A stretch of DNA of 64,000 bases from an uncultured Alphaproteobacteria bacterium (GCA_902590695.1 CACIXR010000003.1:135982-199981), one strand, 5' to 3'. Numbered from the stretch's first letter, positions 35,168 to 44,289 are shown. Notes: generated from the letters alone by a model not told the origin. Numbers and translations: made by a program.

Positions 35168-36279
35168 TGGACTAAAGTTTCTGGATTAGCATAATCATAA
35201 TTTAAATCATCAGCAATAGCTTTATATGTAACGGCACCTTTAAAAATATTTAAACCATTCATAAAATTTTTATCATTTTTTAATGCATCTTTAAAACCGT
35301 TAGAGGCTAATTTTTGAATAAATGGTAAAGTGACTGCATTTAAAGCAAGAGTGGAAGTTCTAGGAACTCCCCCTGGCATATTTGCAACACAATAATGAAC
35401 AACATCATCAACAACATATGTAGGATTTGCATGAGTTGTTGGTTTACTAGTTTCAACACAACCACCTTGATCAATTGCAACATCAACAATTACAGATCCA
35501 CTTTTCATCTCTTTTATCATGTCCTTAGTTATAATCTTTGGAGCATTAGAGCCTGGAACAAGTACGCCACCAATTAGTAAATCACATTCAGAAATATAAT
35601 CTTTTAGATTTATTTTATCACTATGTAGTGGTTCTATTTTATCACCAAATTTTTCTTGTAATACTTCTAATCTTTTTTCTGATTTATCAACGATGAAAAC
35701 TTTTGCTTGCATACCGGTAGCAATTATTGCTGCATTTTCTCCAACAACACCTCCACCTAAAATTAATACATTTCCAGGCTGAACTCCAGGTGCGCCACCT
35801 AAAAGTAAACCACTTCCACCCTTATGTTTTTCAAGTGAATACGCACCAGCTTGAATCGACATTCTGCCGGCAACAGCACTCATAGGTGCAAGAAGTGGTA
35901 ATTTATTATTATGATCACTTACCGTTTCATAAGCTATACAAATTGAATTTGAATCAATTAAACCCTTTGTCAATTCTGGAGCTGCTGAAAGATGTAAATA
36001 AGTAAATAAAATTTGGTTTTCTCTTATCATGGCTACTTCATTCATTAGAGGTTCTTTTACTTTTACGATCATTTCAGAATCATTGAAAACATCTTCAGCG
36101 GAATTTACAATTTTAGCACCTGATAATTCATAATCACTATTTGAAAAGCCAGCTCCAATACCGGCATCCTTTTGAATTAGAACGGTATGTTTATCTTTTA
36201 CTAATTCTTTAACACTTAGTGGGGTAAGCCCAACTCTGGACTCCTGAGCTTTAATCTCAGAGGGAACACCTATTTTCAT
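35164..36279 (-). CDS. ald: Alanine dehydrogenase
   Basis: Ald interconverts L-alanine and pyruvate plus ammonia with NAD. The protein is 371 residues, the usual length, and keeps the catalytic K75 (KVKEPL) and H96 (YLHLSAAPEL), the substrate arginine R15 and the NAD motif LILGGGVVGENAA. Its start abuts the stop of the aminotransferase gene by one shared base, so the pair is an operon. Ald would regenerate the pyruvate used as amino acceptor by the transaminase, releasing ammonium. It converges on the MetE-like gene with a 4-base overlap. Confidence 0.94.
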   Translation of the reverse strand: MKIGVPSEIKAQESRVGLTPLSVKELVKDKHTVLIQKDAGIGAGFSNSDYELSGAKIVNSAEDVFNDSEMIVKVKEPLMNEVAMIRENQILFTYLHLSAAPELTKGLIDSNSICIAYETVSDHNNKLPLLAPMSAVAGRMSIQAGAYSLEKHKGGSGLLLGGAPGVQPGNVLILGGGVVGENAAIIATGMQAKVFIVDKSEKRLEVLQEKFGDKIEPLHSDKINLKDYISECDLLIGGVLVPGSNAPKIITKDMIKEMKSGSVIVDVAIDQGGCVETSKPTTHANPTYVVDDVVHYCVANMPGGVPRTSTLALNAVTLPFIQKLASNGFKDALKNDKNFMNGLNIFKGAVTYKAIADDLNYDYANPETLVH

Positions 36280-37619
36280 TATCTGTCATGCATATAGTTT
36301 GAGATACCTGTTCTTAATTTTTCAATTATCTCATCAATATGTTTTTTTTCACAAGTAAATGGAGGTGCAACAATTAAACAATCACCTGTTGCTTTCAAGC
36401 TTAAGCCTGCTTCAAATAATTTTTTAAAACAAGCATATCCAGCTTTGCCTAAACGCTCATCCATTTTAATATCAATTCCTCCCATCATTCCATATCCTCT
36501 TATATCAGTAATGATATCTAAGTCTTTCAAAGTAAATAAACCATCTAAGAAATATGGAGACATATCTTTTGCCCTATTAAATAAATCTTCTTTCTCGATT
36601 ATATCTTGCATTGCTAAACCTGCTGCCATTGAAACAGGTATAGCAGAATAAGTATAACCATGAAAAAATTCTATAGCTCCTGTAGGTGAAGCATCAACAA
36701 TAGTGTCATAGATATGATCACGTGAAGCTACTGCTCCTAAAGGTACAACGCCGTTAGTAATTGCTTTAGCCATTGTCATAATATCAGGGCATACATCGAA
36801 AGCTTGAGCTGCAAATGGAGCACCCATTCTTCCCCAACCTGTAATAACTTCATCAAAAATTAAAAGAATTCCGTGTTTGTCACAAATTTCTCTTAGCCTT
36901 TTTAAATATCCTTTTGGCGGTACTAAAGTTCCTGTTGATCCTGCTACTGGCTCAACAATACATGCTGCAATATTTTCAGCACCTATGTTACCAGCAATTC
37001 TTTCAAGATCATCTGCTAGATCAGCACCTGTTTCAGGTTCGCCTTTTACAAATAAATTTTCAGGTAAATGAGTATGTCTTAGATGATGTACATTTGGCAT
37101 GAGAATATTTGAGAAAGTTTTTCTATTAGCAATCATACCGCCAACAGAAATTCCTCCAATATTCATTCCATGATAACCTCTTTCTCTTCCTACTATGTGA
37201 GATCTATGACCTTCTCCTTTTGCTTTAAAATATGCTATGGCTGTTTTAATTGCTGTTTCAACAGCTGATGAACCACAAATAGTAAAGAATATTTTATTTA
37301 AATCTTCGGGTGTATGTTTTGAAACTTTTCTAGCTAAATCAAATGAACCACCAAAACCTTGTTGAAATGGTTGAACATAATCTAATTGCTCTAATTGTTT
37401 TGATACTGCTTCTCTTATTTCTGGTCTTGAATGACCCGCAGGACTACAAAATAATCCTGAGCTAGCATCAATTAATTTATTTCCATAATGATCAGTATAA
37501 TAAACACCTTCTGCCTTAACCATTAATCTTGGACTATTTTTATAGTCTCTATTGGATGTAAATGGCATCCAATGCTCTTCTAATGAATTAGGTATTTCAG
37601 TTCTTTTTTCTAAATCCAT
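36279..37619 (-). CDS. Omega-amino acid:pyruvate aminotransferase (class III; beta-alanine/taurine type)
   Basis: This PLP enzyme of about 446 residues transfers an amino group from an omega-amino compound to pyruvate, giving alanine. It has the class III motifs FFTICGSSAVETA, FDEVITGWGRMG and the PLP-binding lysine in TMAKAITNGVVPLGAV. The N-terminal EEHWMPFTSNRDYK most resembles beta-alanine:pyruvate transaminases. I chose the ATG at 37619 because an AAGGA ribosome site precedes it at good spacing; a longer frame to 37682 is unlikely. Coupling to ald fits taurine or beta-alanine use. With taurine the product would be sulfoacetaldehyde, the Xsc substrate. Confidence 0.85.
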   Translation of the reverse strand: MDLEKRTEIPNSLEEHWMPFTSNRDYKNSPRLMVKAEGVYYTDHYGNKLIDASSGLFCSPAGHSRPEIREAVSKQLEQLDYVQPFQQGFGGSFDLARKVSKHTPEDLNKIFFTICGSSAVETAIKTAIAYFKAKGEGHRSHIVGRERGYHGMNIGGISVGGMIANRKTFSNILMPNVHHLRHTHLPENLFVKGEPETGADLADDLERIAGNIGAENIAACIVEPVAGSTGTLVPPKGYLKRLREICDKHGILLIFDEVITGWGRMGAPFAAQAFDVCPDIMTMAKAITNGVVPLGAVASRDHIYDTIVDASPTGAIEFFHGYTYSAIPVSMAAGLAMQDIIEKEDLFNRAKDMSPYFLDGLFTLKDLDIITDIRGYGMMGGIDIKMDERLGKAGYACFKKLFEAGLSLKATGDCLIVAPPFTCEKKHIDEIIEKLRTGISNYMHDR

Positions 37620-37737
37620 TTTTTTCCTTAATAATGATTGAGTATATGAAATTATTGATAAATCAAAGAATAATTCTTTCACAATAAAGAAATATCATAG
37701 GAAAAATTGTAGCAGTGGTATAGAGAGAATACCAAAT

Positions 37738-38637
37738 ATGAGCACATTACCAGAAGATCTTAAAAGTAAAGCTTTAGAGACTCCTAACATACCCGCTGCT
37801 GTCGTATGCCCCAATCAAGAAAGCATCTTATCAGCTGTAATTGAAGGTAAAAATATGAACCTCATCGATCCAACATTGATTGGAAATAAAAGTTTAATTA
37901 CCGAAACGGCAAAAAATTTCAGTTTGGATATTTCAAATTTTAATATTGTAGAGGCTAAAGATGAAGAGGAAAGTGCTTCAGTTGCATGTCAAATGTCTAA
38001 TGAAAATAAAAGTAAAATCATAATTAAAGGGAACCTCCATACTGATATTTTAATGCGCTCTTATTTAAAAAAAGAATTTAATTTACTTGATGGTAGACGA
38101 TTAAGTCATATTTGGCATATGACTACACCACAACTTGAAAAACCTCTTTTTATCACTGATGGTGCCCTAAATGTTTTACCAAGAGTTGATATAAAATTAC
38201 AGATTCTCAAAAATGCTGTTCAGTTTTGTAATAAATTAAACATCAGCAAACCAAAAGTGGCAATTTTATCAGGTACAGAAGATCCAATTGAAAGTATGCC
38301 AAGTTCAGTCGATGCAAAAAAAGTTATGGAACTTGCGTTTGAAGAAAAAATTAATGCATTTATTCATGGTCCGCTTGCTTTTGATAATGCGGTTTCTGAA
38401 GAAGCGGCTAAAATAAAAGGAATCAAAAATGATGTTGCTGGTGATGCTGATATATTATTAGTACCTAATTTAGAAACTGGAAATTCTTTATCTAAAATAA
38501 TGGTTTATTTTATGAAGGCATGTGCTGCAGGAATAGTAATCGGTGGTAAAGTACCAGTTGTTGTTCCAAGTAGAGCTGATACTAAACATTCTAAACTTGC
38601 ATCAATTATGGCAGCTGTTGTTGCTGCAAATAATTAA
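37738..38637 (+). CDS. pta: Phosphate acetyltransferase/butyryltransferase (PTA_PTB family)
   Basis: This 299-residue cytoplasmic enzyme is the acyltransferase domain alone, without the enoyl-CoA hydratase domain often fused to it in alphaproteobacteria. Typical sequences are IIKGNLHTDILMR, FITDGALNVLP, VHGPLAFDNA-like IHGPLAFDNAVS and ADILLVPNLETGNSLSK. It would exchange acetyl-phosphate and acetyl-CoA. Xsc, encoded in the same window, releases acetyl-phosphate, so this enzyme would complete sulfoacetaldehyde assimilation. It is transcribed divergently from the aminotransferase/ald operon. Confidence 0.85.
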   Translation: MSTLPEDLKSKALETPNIPAAVVCPNQESILSAVIEGKNMNLIDPTLIGNKSLITETAKNFSLDISNFNIVEAKDEEESASVACQMSNENKSKIIIKGNLHTDILMRSYLKKEFNLLDGRRLSHIWHMTTPQLEKPLFITDGALNVLPRVDIKLQILKNAVQFCNKLNISKPKVAILSGTEDPIESMPSSVDAKKVMELAFEEKINAFIHGPLAFDNAVSEEAAKIKGIKNDVAGDADILLVPNLETGNSLSKIMVYFMKACAAGIVIGGKVPVVVPSRADTKHSKLASIMAAVVAANN

Positions 38638-38660
38638 TTAACAAATAAATTTTAAGTCGA

Positions 38661-39518
38661 ATGCTTTTAAGACATTACTTTTTAATTTTAATAATCACTT
38701 TTTTATTTGGAAGTGCCTACCCTGTTCAGAAAGTAATTTTTAATGAAAATGTACCACCATTATTAATGGGAAGTTTAAGAATGTTAGTGGTTTTCATATG
38801 CCTTTTGCCTTTTTGGAGATTTAGAATTCCTGAAAAAAAATACTGGTTACCACTTCTCTTTTTTTCAATTGCTATGGGTTTTTTAGCAAATGTTTTTATG
38901 ACATTATCTTTAAATGAAGCAAATATAGTTTCTCCAATAATTATTGGTTCTCAATTGGCTGTACCATTTGCAATATTATTAAGCTCATTTTTTTTAAAAG
39001 AGAAAGTAAGTATTAAAAAATGGGTACTAATATTTATTTCTTTTTTTGGCATCATTTTATTGGGCTTTGATCCATTAATAAGAAATGAAATTTATGCATT
39101 ATTCTTAATTACGTTAATGGCATTCTTCTATGCTAGTGCACAAGTATTTTCCAGGTACCTAAAAGATTTAGAAGTCACTCTCACAAATGCAGTAATGGGA
39201 CTAGTTGGATTTGTATTACTAATTATTTCATCATCAATATTTGAAGGACAAACAGTAAACGAAATAAAAAATATTAGTTTTCAATCATGGTTATTAATAT
39301 TGCATTCAGGTATCTTTGTTTCAATCGCTGCTCACATGTCGATGTTCTATTTATATAGGATGTATCCTGTTAATAGGGTATTTCCATTTTACGCTTTATT
39401 TCCTGTATTTGGTGTGTTGTTAACATTTATAATTTTTTATGAAATACCAACTTTAATTACTTTTATTGGAGGTATAATTGTAATCTTAGCAACTTATTTT
39501 ATAAATAAAGAAAATTAA
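38661..39518 (+). CDS. EamA/DMT-family transporter
   Basis: This 285-residue inner-membrane protein has ten hydrophobic segments in two EamA repeats; the first contains FGSAYPVQKVIFNENVPP and the second starts near LITLMAFFYASAQVFSRY. It lies 23 bases after pta on the same strand, so co-transcription is likely. DMT-family proteins are usually metabolite exporters. The substrate is unknown. Confidence 0.85.
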   Translation: MLLRHYFLILIITFLFGSAYPVQKVIFNENVPPLLMGSLRMLVVFICLLPFWRFRIPEKKYWLPLLFFSIAMGFLANVFMTLSLNEANIVSPIIIGSQLAVPFAILLSSFFLKEKVSIKKWVLIFISFFGIILLGFDPLIRNEIYALFLITLMAFFYASAQVFSRYLKDLEVTLTNAVMGLVGFVLLIISSSIFEGQTVNEIKNISFQSWLLILHSGIFVSIAAHMSMFYLYRMYPVNRVFPFYALFPVFGVLLTFIIFYEIPTLITFIGGIIVILATYFINKEN

Positions 39519-39525
39519 ATTTTGA

Positions 39526-40293
39526 TTATTTAGCTGTCCATCCTCCATCAATTACTAGTGATGAACCAGTCATCATTGAAGCAGCATCTGAAGCAAGATA
39601 CACTACAGCACTAGCAATATCACTTTCTGTTGCTACTTTTCCTAAAGGTATGTTTTCAATTACAGATTTTTTAAATCTTTTATCTTTAAAAAATTTTTTG
39701 ACCATTGGGGTTTCCACAAATGTAGGGCAAACGGAATTAACTCTAATGTTGTGCTTAGCCAAATCAATAGCTATCCCTTTGGTGAGACCTTCAACACCAA
39801 ACTTAGTCATATTGTAAACACTTCTAAGAGGAGCTCCTACTTTACCTAACTGAGAAGAGATATTTATTATTGATCCACCAATTTTTTTTCTATTTTTAGT
39901 TTTAAGCATAACTTTTGTAGCTAATTGAGCAATATCGAATGAGGCTTTAATATTAAGATCAACCACTTCACTCATATCTTTTCTTTTAATTTTAGTAAAA
40001 TATTCAGGTCTATTTGTGCCAGCATTATTCACTAATATGTCTAATTTATTGATTTCAGAAAATATTTTTTTAATTTCTTTTAAATTAGTTACATCACACA
40101 CATAATAACTACATTTCTTTTTGAGTTTTTTAATTTTGTCTTGAACAATTAAAAGATCTTTCTCTGTACGACTAAGAATAATTATATTTGCACCTGCTTC
40201 TGCTAATGCTATTGCACATGCTTTACCAATGCCTTTACCTGATCCTGTAACAAGAGCAGTTTTGTTGTTTACAGTAAAATTTTTTAGAAACAT
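39526..40293 (-). CDS. Short-chain dehydrogenase/reductase (polyol/sugar dehydrogenase-like)
   Basis: This 255-residue classical SDR has TGSGKGIG at the nucleotide site, NNAGTN, a catalytic serine in NISSQLG, and Tyr-x-x-x-Lys in VYNMTKFG. The end, GSSLVIDGGWTAK, is typical of glucose/sorbitol dehydrogenase-like and FabG-like enzymes. It is the last gene of the operon binding protein-permease-permease-HAD-SDR. That order resembles polyol transport operons of Rhodobacterales, so a polyol or sugar is the likely substrate. Confidence 0.86.
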   Translation of the reverse strand: MFLKNFTVNNKTALVTGSGKGIGKACAIALAEAGANIIILSRTEKDLLIVQDKIKKLKKKCSYYVCDVTNLKEIKKIFSEINKLDILVNNAGTNRPEYFTKIKRKDMSEVVDLNIKASFDIAQLATKVMLKTKNRKKIGGSIINISSQLGKVGAPLRSVYNMTKFGVEGLTKGIAIDLAKHNIRVNSVCPTFVETPMVKKFFKDKRFKKSVIENIPLGKVATESDIASAVVYLASDAASMMTGSSLVIDGGWTAK

Positions 40294-40306
40294 TTATTAT
40301 AATTGT

Positions 40307-40966
40307 TTACAATGAAAAAATAGATTGATCTAATAAATTCATTTTTTTGATGCACATTTGAAAATTATCTTCTAGGTGGTAATCACCTGGAAACCCAATA
40401 CATTTAATTCCAGCGTTTACAGCAGAATTACTACTTTCTTCAGTATCCTCTATTGCAAGACAATCTTCTGGTTGTAAATTTAATTTATCTAATGTAACTT
40501 TATAAATTTCTGGATGTGGTTTTTCATTTTTAACCAATGATTTATTACCAATGAATTCAAATTCTTCTTTTGAAATTTGACCTGAAAGACTTTCAAATAC
40601 TGCATCGACATTATTTAAAGTTGTAGAAGTTGAGAAAGCAAGTTTAATATTATTATCTTTTGTATACTTAATTATTTCATCAACGCTCTTTCTTAATTTT
40701 TGTTTGTTCTGAATAATGAATGAGCTAAAGATTTCTGTTTTTCTATTTCTAATTTGTGAAGCGTTAACATTAGTATTATTTTTTTCAGCAAAATCTTCTA
40801 CCCTTTTTGTCCCACCAGATTTTTTTAACAAAATTTTATAGTCTTGCTCATCCCAATACCAATCAAGTCCAGCTTCTTTAAAAGCTTCGTTAAATGAGTT
40901 ACGTTGAATGTTAGAAGATTCAATTAGTGTCCCAATAGATCCAAATAGAAGTGCTTTATATTTCAT
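40307..40966 (-). CDS. HAD-superfamily protein with degenerate catalytic motif I
   Basis: This 219-residue protein has the fold pattern of subfamily IA haloacid-dehalogenase phosphatases, with cap-domain length and motif order as in CbbY/beta-phosphoglucomutase. Motif II (AFSTST), motif III lysine (KPHPEIYK) and motif IV (LAIEDTEES) are kept. In motif I the expected Asp-x-Asp reads FGSIGTL (8-14), so the nucleophile (G9) and the acid/base Asp (I11) are both missing. It probably cannot act as a normal phosphatase and may bind or sense a sugar phosphate. It sits between a permease and an SDR gene. Confidence 0.82.
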   Translation of the reverse strand: MKYKALLFGSIGTLIESSNIQRNSFNEAFKEAGLDWYWDEQDYKILLKKSGGTKRVEDFAEKNNTNVNASQIRNRKTEIFSSFIIQNKQKLRKSVDEIIKYTKDNNIKLAFSTSTTLNNVDAVFESLSGQISKEEFEFIGNKSLVKNEKPHPEIYKVTLDKLNLQPEDCLAIEDTEESSNSAVNAGIKCIGFPGDYHLEDNFQMCIKKMNLLDQSIFSL

Positions 40967-40984
40967 AAGATTAGAAATTTATTA

Positions 40985-41866
40985 TTAACCTTTTACTGCA
41001 CCAGCAGTTAAACCACTTATTAATTGTCTTTGGAAAAACATAATTATCATAAAAAGTGGTGCTGTTGCTGAAACAACACTTGAGACTGCCCACATATAAT
41101 TTCCACTATGTTCAATTGTGCCCAAATAAGCATTAATTTTAGGAACCATAGTATAATTCTGCTGATTTAAAAGAAGTGAAGTAACTGTAAAATCATTATA
41201 GGCTAACATCATACTGAATAAACCTGCTGTAACAACTCCAGGCCACATAACAGGCATTATAACAAATCGAAACGCTTGAAAATATGAACAGCCATCAATT
41301 AGTGCGCTTTCATCTAACTCTTTAGGAACTGTTTTAAAGAAGGAATAAAGTAACCATAATGTAAAGGGTTGATTGATTGCAACTAAAACAATTATGGTAG
41401 TTGGAAGTATGCCCCAAACGTTCAATTGGAAAAAGGGAAACAGATAACCTGAAACTAATGTAATGTGTGGCATCGCTCTAAAAATCAGGGCAGCTATTAA
41501 AATCCAAAAAGTATATTTATATGTCGATCTAGACAAGGCATAAGCACCTAATGTTCCTAAAAATAAAGAGATCGTAACAACTGAAACGGTAATAATAATT
41601 GTATTCATTGTTGCTTTCCAAAATTCACCTTCAGTCCAAGACTCTACATAAGCCTTGACTGTAGAAGTATCTCCTGTTTCAATTAAAGTATTAACTCCTG
41701 TGACTGCAAACATCCAATCAGCTCTTGAGAAAAAGTCGGCTTTTACTTTAAATGATCCCCAAAAGGTCCAAATAAAAGGAAACACGGAAACAATTAACCA
41801 AGCAAGAATAAAAAAACTATTTATTAAAATTAGTTGTTTTGAGTATCTATTAATTTTTGATTCCAT
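40985..41866 (-). CDS. Sugar ABC transporter permease (MalG type)
   Basis: This 293-residue membrane protein has six hydrophobic segments and the ATPase-docking EAA-like loop DESALIDGCSYFQAFRFVIMP. The C-terminus QRQLISGLTAGAVKG is typical of MalG-type permeases. It lies one base downstream of the MalF-type permease gene. No ATPase gene follows it in this operon; the HAD gene comes next. Confidence 0.92.
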   Translation of the reverse strand: MESKINRYSKQLILINSFFILAWLIVSVFPFIWTFWGSFKVKADFFSRADWMFAVTGVNTLIETGDTSTVKAYVESWTEGEFWKATMNTIIITVSVVTISLFLGTLGAYALSRSTYKYTFWILIAALIFRAMPHITLVSGYLFPFFQLNVWGILPTTIIVLVAINQPFTLWLLYSFFKTVPKELDESALIDGCSYFQAFRFVIMPVMWPGVVTAGLFSMMLAYNDFTVTSLLLNQQNYTMVPKINAYLGTIEHSGNYMWAVSSVVSATAPLFMIIMFFQRQLISGLTAGAVKG

Positions 41867-41867
41867 A

Positions 41868-42896
41868 TTATCTTTCTGTCCTAAATTCTCTCCATGTTCT
41901 TATGAGTACTGGTGTTAGTAGAATTGCTACACCAATGATAGTTAACATAGATGTTGCTCCTGCAGACCCAAATAACATTTTGTTTTCACTTCTTAAGTCG
42001 TTATAAATCATCCAAGAAAGTGATTGAGCAACTCCTTCAGCAGCGAACCCAATTATTGGCTCAAGAACCCTAAAATTATCCATTAGACAAATTAATATAA
42101 TAAATGTTGCTACCGGATAAAGATGTGGAATAACAATGTGTCTGACTCGTTCATATCTTGAGGCGCCATCTATGATCGCTGCTTCAATTGGATCTTGAGG
42201 AACAGTTTGTAATGCAGCATAAAAGACAACAAAAGCAAATGGTGTATTGTGCCAAATCCCATAAATAATCAGAGTAATCCAAGTCAATTGACTTGAGGAC
42301 TTTAGTGATAGGTTTGGATCATCAAATAAGAATTGAATAAATGAACCTAATATTCCCTTAGCGTCTATCATCCAAAATAAAACCAGAGATCCAATCAATG
42401 GTGTTACAATCATAGGCAGTATAACACCAAAAATGGTTGGACCTTTTAAACTTTTTGTAATTGTATTTACACTTAAAGCAACGATGAAACCTAAAACTAC
42501 AACTGGTGGTGTAACGGCAAAACAAAATGTAAGTGTAAATAAAAGTGCTTTGTAAAAAGGTAAATTGAGTAAGATATCCGTAAACTCTGCTATCGATGAG
42601 GAATTAGTCCAAGCTTCTTTAATTTCATCAAAAGCCAAATGGTTTCTATCGCCGTATGTTCCTAAACCATTAAATCTTCCAAGAGGTTGTTCTTCTTGTA
42701 ATTTTGTTGTTGCTTCAATATCAACTTTTGTTTCTGTTTTACATCCAAATGGATCACATTTTTCTACTTCCATTAAAATTTGTTCAGGCTCAATATGAAG
42801 AGATTGAAAAAAACTAGAAATAATTGGAAGGCCAATAAATAATAGCATTGCCAATCCACTTGGAAAGAAGAACCAAAAAAATGTTCTGTGGGGCAT
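41868..42896 (-). CDS. Sugar ABC transporter permease (MalF type)
   Basis: This 342-residue membrane protein has an N-terminal helix, a long extracytoplasmic region (about residues 35-110 containing a CDPFGC cysteine pair), and five further helices. The EAA loop is EAAIIDGASRYERVRHIVIP. It pairs with the downstream MalG-type subunit. A hairpin terminator separates it from the binding-protein gene upstream. Confidence 0.92.
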   Translation of the reverse strand: MPHRTFFWFFFPSGLAMLLFIGLPIISSFFQSLHIEPEQILMEVEKCDPFGCKTETKVDIEATTKLQEEQPLGRFNGLGTYGDRNHLAFDEIKEAWTNSSSIAEFTDILLNLPFYKALLFTLTFCFAVTPPVVVLGFIVALSVNTITKSLKGPTIFGVILPMIVTPLIGSLVLFWMIDAKGILGSFIQFLFDDPNLSLKSSSQLTWITLIIYGIWHNTPFAFVVFYAALQTVPQDPIEAAIIDGASRYERVRHIVIPHLYPVATFIILICLMDNFRVLEPIIGFAAEGVAQSLSWMIYNDLRSENKMLFGSAGATSMLTIIGVAILLTPVLIRTWREFRTER

Positions 42897-42914
42897 CTAT
42901 TTCTTACTAAAAAA

Positions 42915-42942
42915 AAAGTGGAACATAATAATGTTCCACTTT
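42915..42942 (-). terminator. Intrinsic terminator/attenuator after sugar-binding protein
   Basis: A perfect 12-base-pair stem (AAAGTGGAACAT / ATGTTCCACTTT) with a 4-base loop is followed on the minus strand by a T run (complement of 42909-42914). It lies between the binding-protein gene and the permeases. Confidence 0.87.
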
Positions 42943-42962
42943 ATCATAAATATTTATACGGT

Positions 42963-44198
42963 TTATAGAAAACCTTGCTCAGTAGCTTTTGCTACATAAG
43001 CAGCTTCTACATCCGCTAAAGCTTTTTCAGCAGACTCATTTCCTTGAAGGAATTCAACAAGTTCTGTACTCAAAGCACCATGTAATAGACTCATGTATGG
43101 TAAGCTTGGGTAAGGTGTTGCACCTCTATTAGCAGCGTCAACAACTGGTCCTGCTGTATCTCCAGGCGAATAACCATCAATCAACCAAATTGTTGCATTT
43201 GGATTAGCATTTGCCATTTCTGTTGAAGTTGCTGCACCTAAAAGAGCTCTAAAAGATGCTTCTGCATTTTCATCAGAAGTATTTGTTGCAATTCCAAATC
43301 CATCCCACCATAGAGTTGTTGCTGGTTTACTTCCACCACCTACAGATGGAGAAGGAGCCAATCTAGTATCAGCTTTAATTGCTTGATCACCTTCATCATC
43401 TAACAATGAAGCTGCACCTGAATTCCAGATGTGCATTAATGCTACATTACCAGACTCCCATTCTTCTTTAACTGCATTTGTATCTTGAGTTAAGAAATCA
43501 GGGTTACTTACTTCAGTTAATCTTTTAAGCATGTTAAGAGCAGCTACACCTTTAGCGTTATTTACACTAACTTCAGCTGTTCCAGCTTTAAAGAAATCAC
43601 CTCCGTGACCAAGGTACATGTTTACAAACTCTTGACCTAAGTTCCATCCAGATTTGAAAGCACCAGCATATGGGTTAGCCATTTTACCAGAAGCTTTAAT
43701 TTTTTCTGCAGCTGCAATTACCTCTTCATATGTTGAAGGAACTGCAATACCTAAATCATTAAGAATACTTTCTCTGTACCAAAGATGTTGAGCATTAGCC
43801 ATAAATGCTACTGCATAAATTTTACCATCAATCACGATTTTTTGATTGTCTTGTAATGCACTTCCGTATTTAGCAACTAAATCATCAAGTGGACGAATTA
43901 AGTTATCATTCATTAAAGTTGTAATTGAACCATTAGTTACAAGTTTAGCAGAGAATTCAGCTGGGTTAGCTGAAAGTGCTGCAACTTGTAATTTATTATG
44001 ATCAACGGAATGTGTTACAGAAAAATCTGCATCAGGTCCTGCACAACTTTTTACTTCATCCATGAAAATTCTGTATGTTGTAAATTCGTTTGCTAGAATC
44101 TTTATTGATCCATCTGTTACTCCACAAGGTGAGTGCCCACCGGCATATGCACTTGTGCTAACAAATGTGAACAATAGAGCTATTAATAGTTTTTTCAT
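42963..44198 (-). CDS. Periplasmic sugar-binding protein (SBP family 1)
   Basis: This 411-residue secreted binding protein has a short signal peptide (MKKLLIALLFTFVSTSAYAGG). The mature protein has EEVIAAAEKIKASGK, NVALMHIWNSGAASLL and LWWDGFGIATNTSD, as in sugar and polyol binders of the MalE/UgpB type. An AAGGGG ribosome site precedes the start. It is divergent from the LacI regulator gene, so it is the probable target of that regulator. The ligand is unknown; the SDR downstream hints at a sugar alcohol or similar compound. Confidence 0.9.
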   Translation of the reverse strand: MKKLLIALLFTFVSTSAYAGGHSPCGVTDGSIKILANEFTTYRIFMDEVKSCAGPDADFSVTHSVDHNKLQVAALSANPAEFSAKLVTNGSITTLMNDNLIRPLDDLVAKYGSALQDNQKIVIDGKIYAVAFMANAQHLWYRESILNDLGIAVPSTYEEVIAAAEKIKASGKMANPYAGAFKSGWNLGQEFVNMYLGHGGDFFKAGTAEVSVNNAKGVAALNMLKRLTEVSNPDFLTQDTNAVKEEWESGNVALMHIWNSGAASLLDDEGDQAIKADTRLAPSPSVGGGSKPATTLWWDGFGIATNTSDENAEASFRALLGAATSTEMANANPNATIWLIDGYSPGDTAGPVVDAANRGATPYPSLPYMSLLHGALSTELVEFLQGNESAEKALADVEAAYVAKATEQGFL

Positions 44199-44220
44199 AT
44201 ATTTCCCCTTATTAATAAAG

Positions 44221-44233
44221 TGTGAAATTCACA
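44221..44233. promoter_or_regulatory. 13-base inverted repeat upstream of the sugar-binding protein
   Basis: The perfect inverted repeat TGTGAA-A-TTCACA lies 23 bases upstream of the binding-protein start, in the region divergent from the LacI regulator. Its position fits an operator near the promoter of the transport operon. Its half-site TTCA resembles the core of the 18-base palindrome in the same intergenic region. Confidence 0.5.
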
Positions 44234-44289
44234 TTTAAGTATAAATCCTTTATATTGGTATTAGAAAATAATGCAATAATATGAATTGA

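Noticed and set aside
36279..37682. Longer aminotransferase start at 37682
   Set aside because: The extra residues do not resemble the family, whereas the ATG at 37619 has an AAGGA site at proper spacing.
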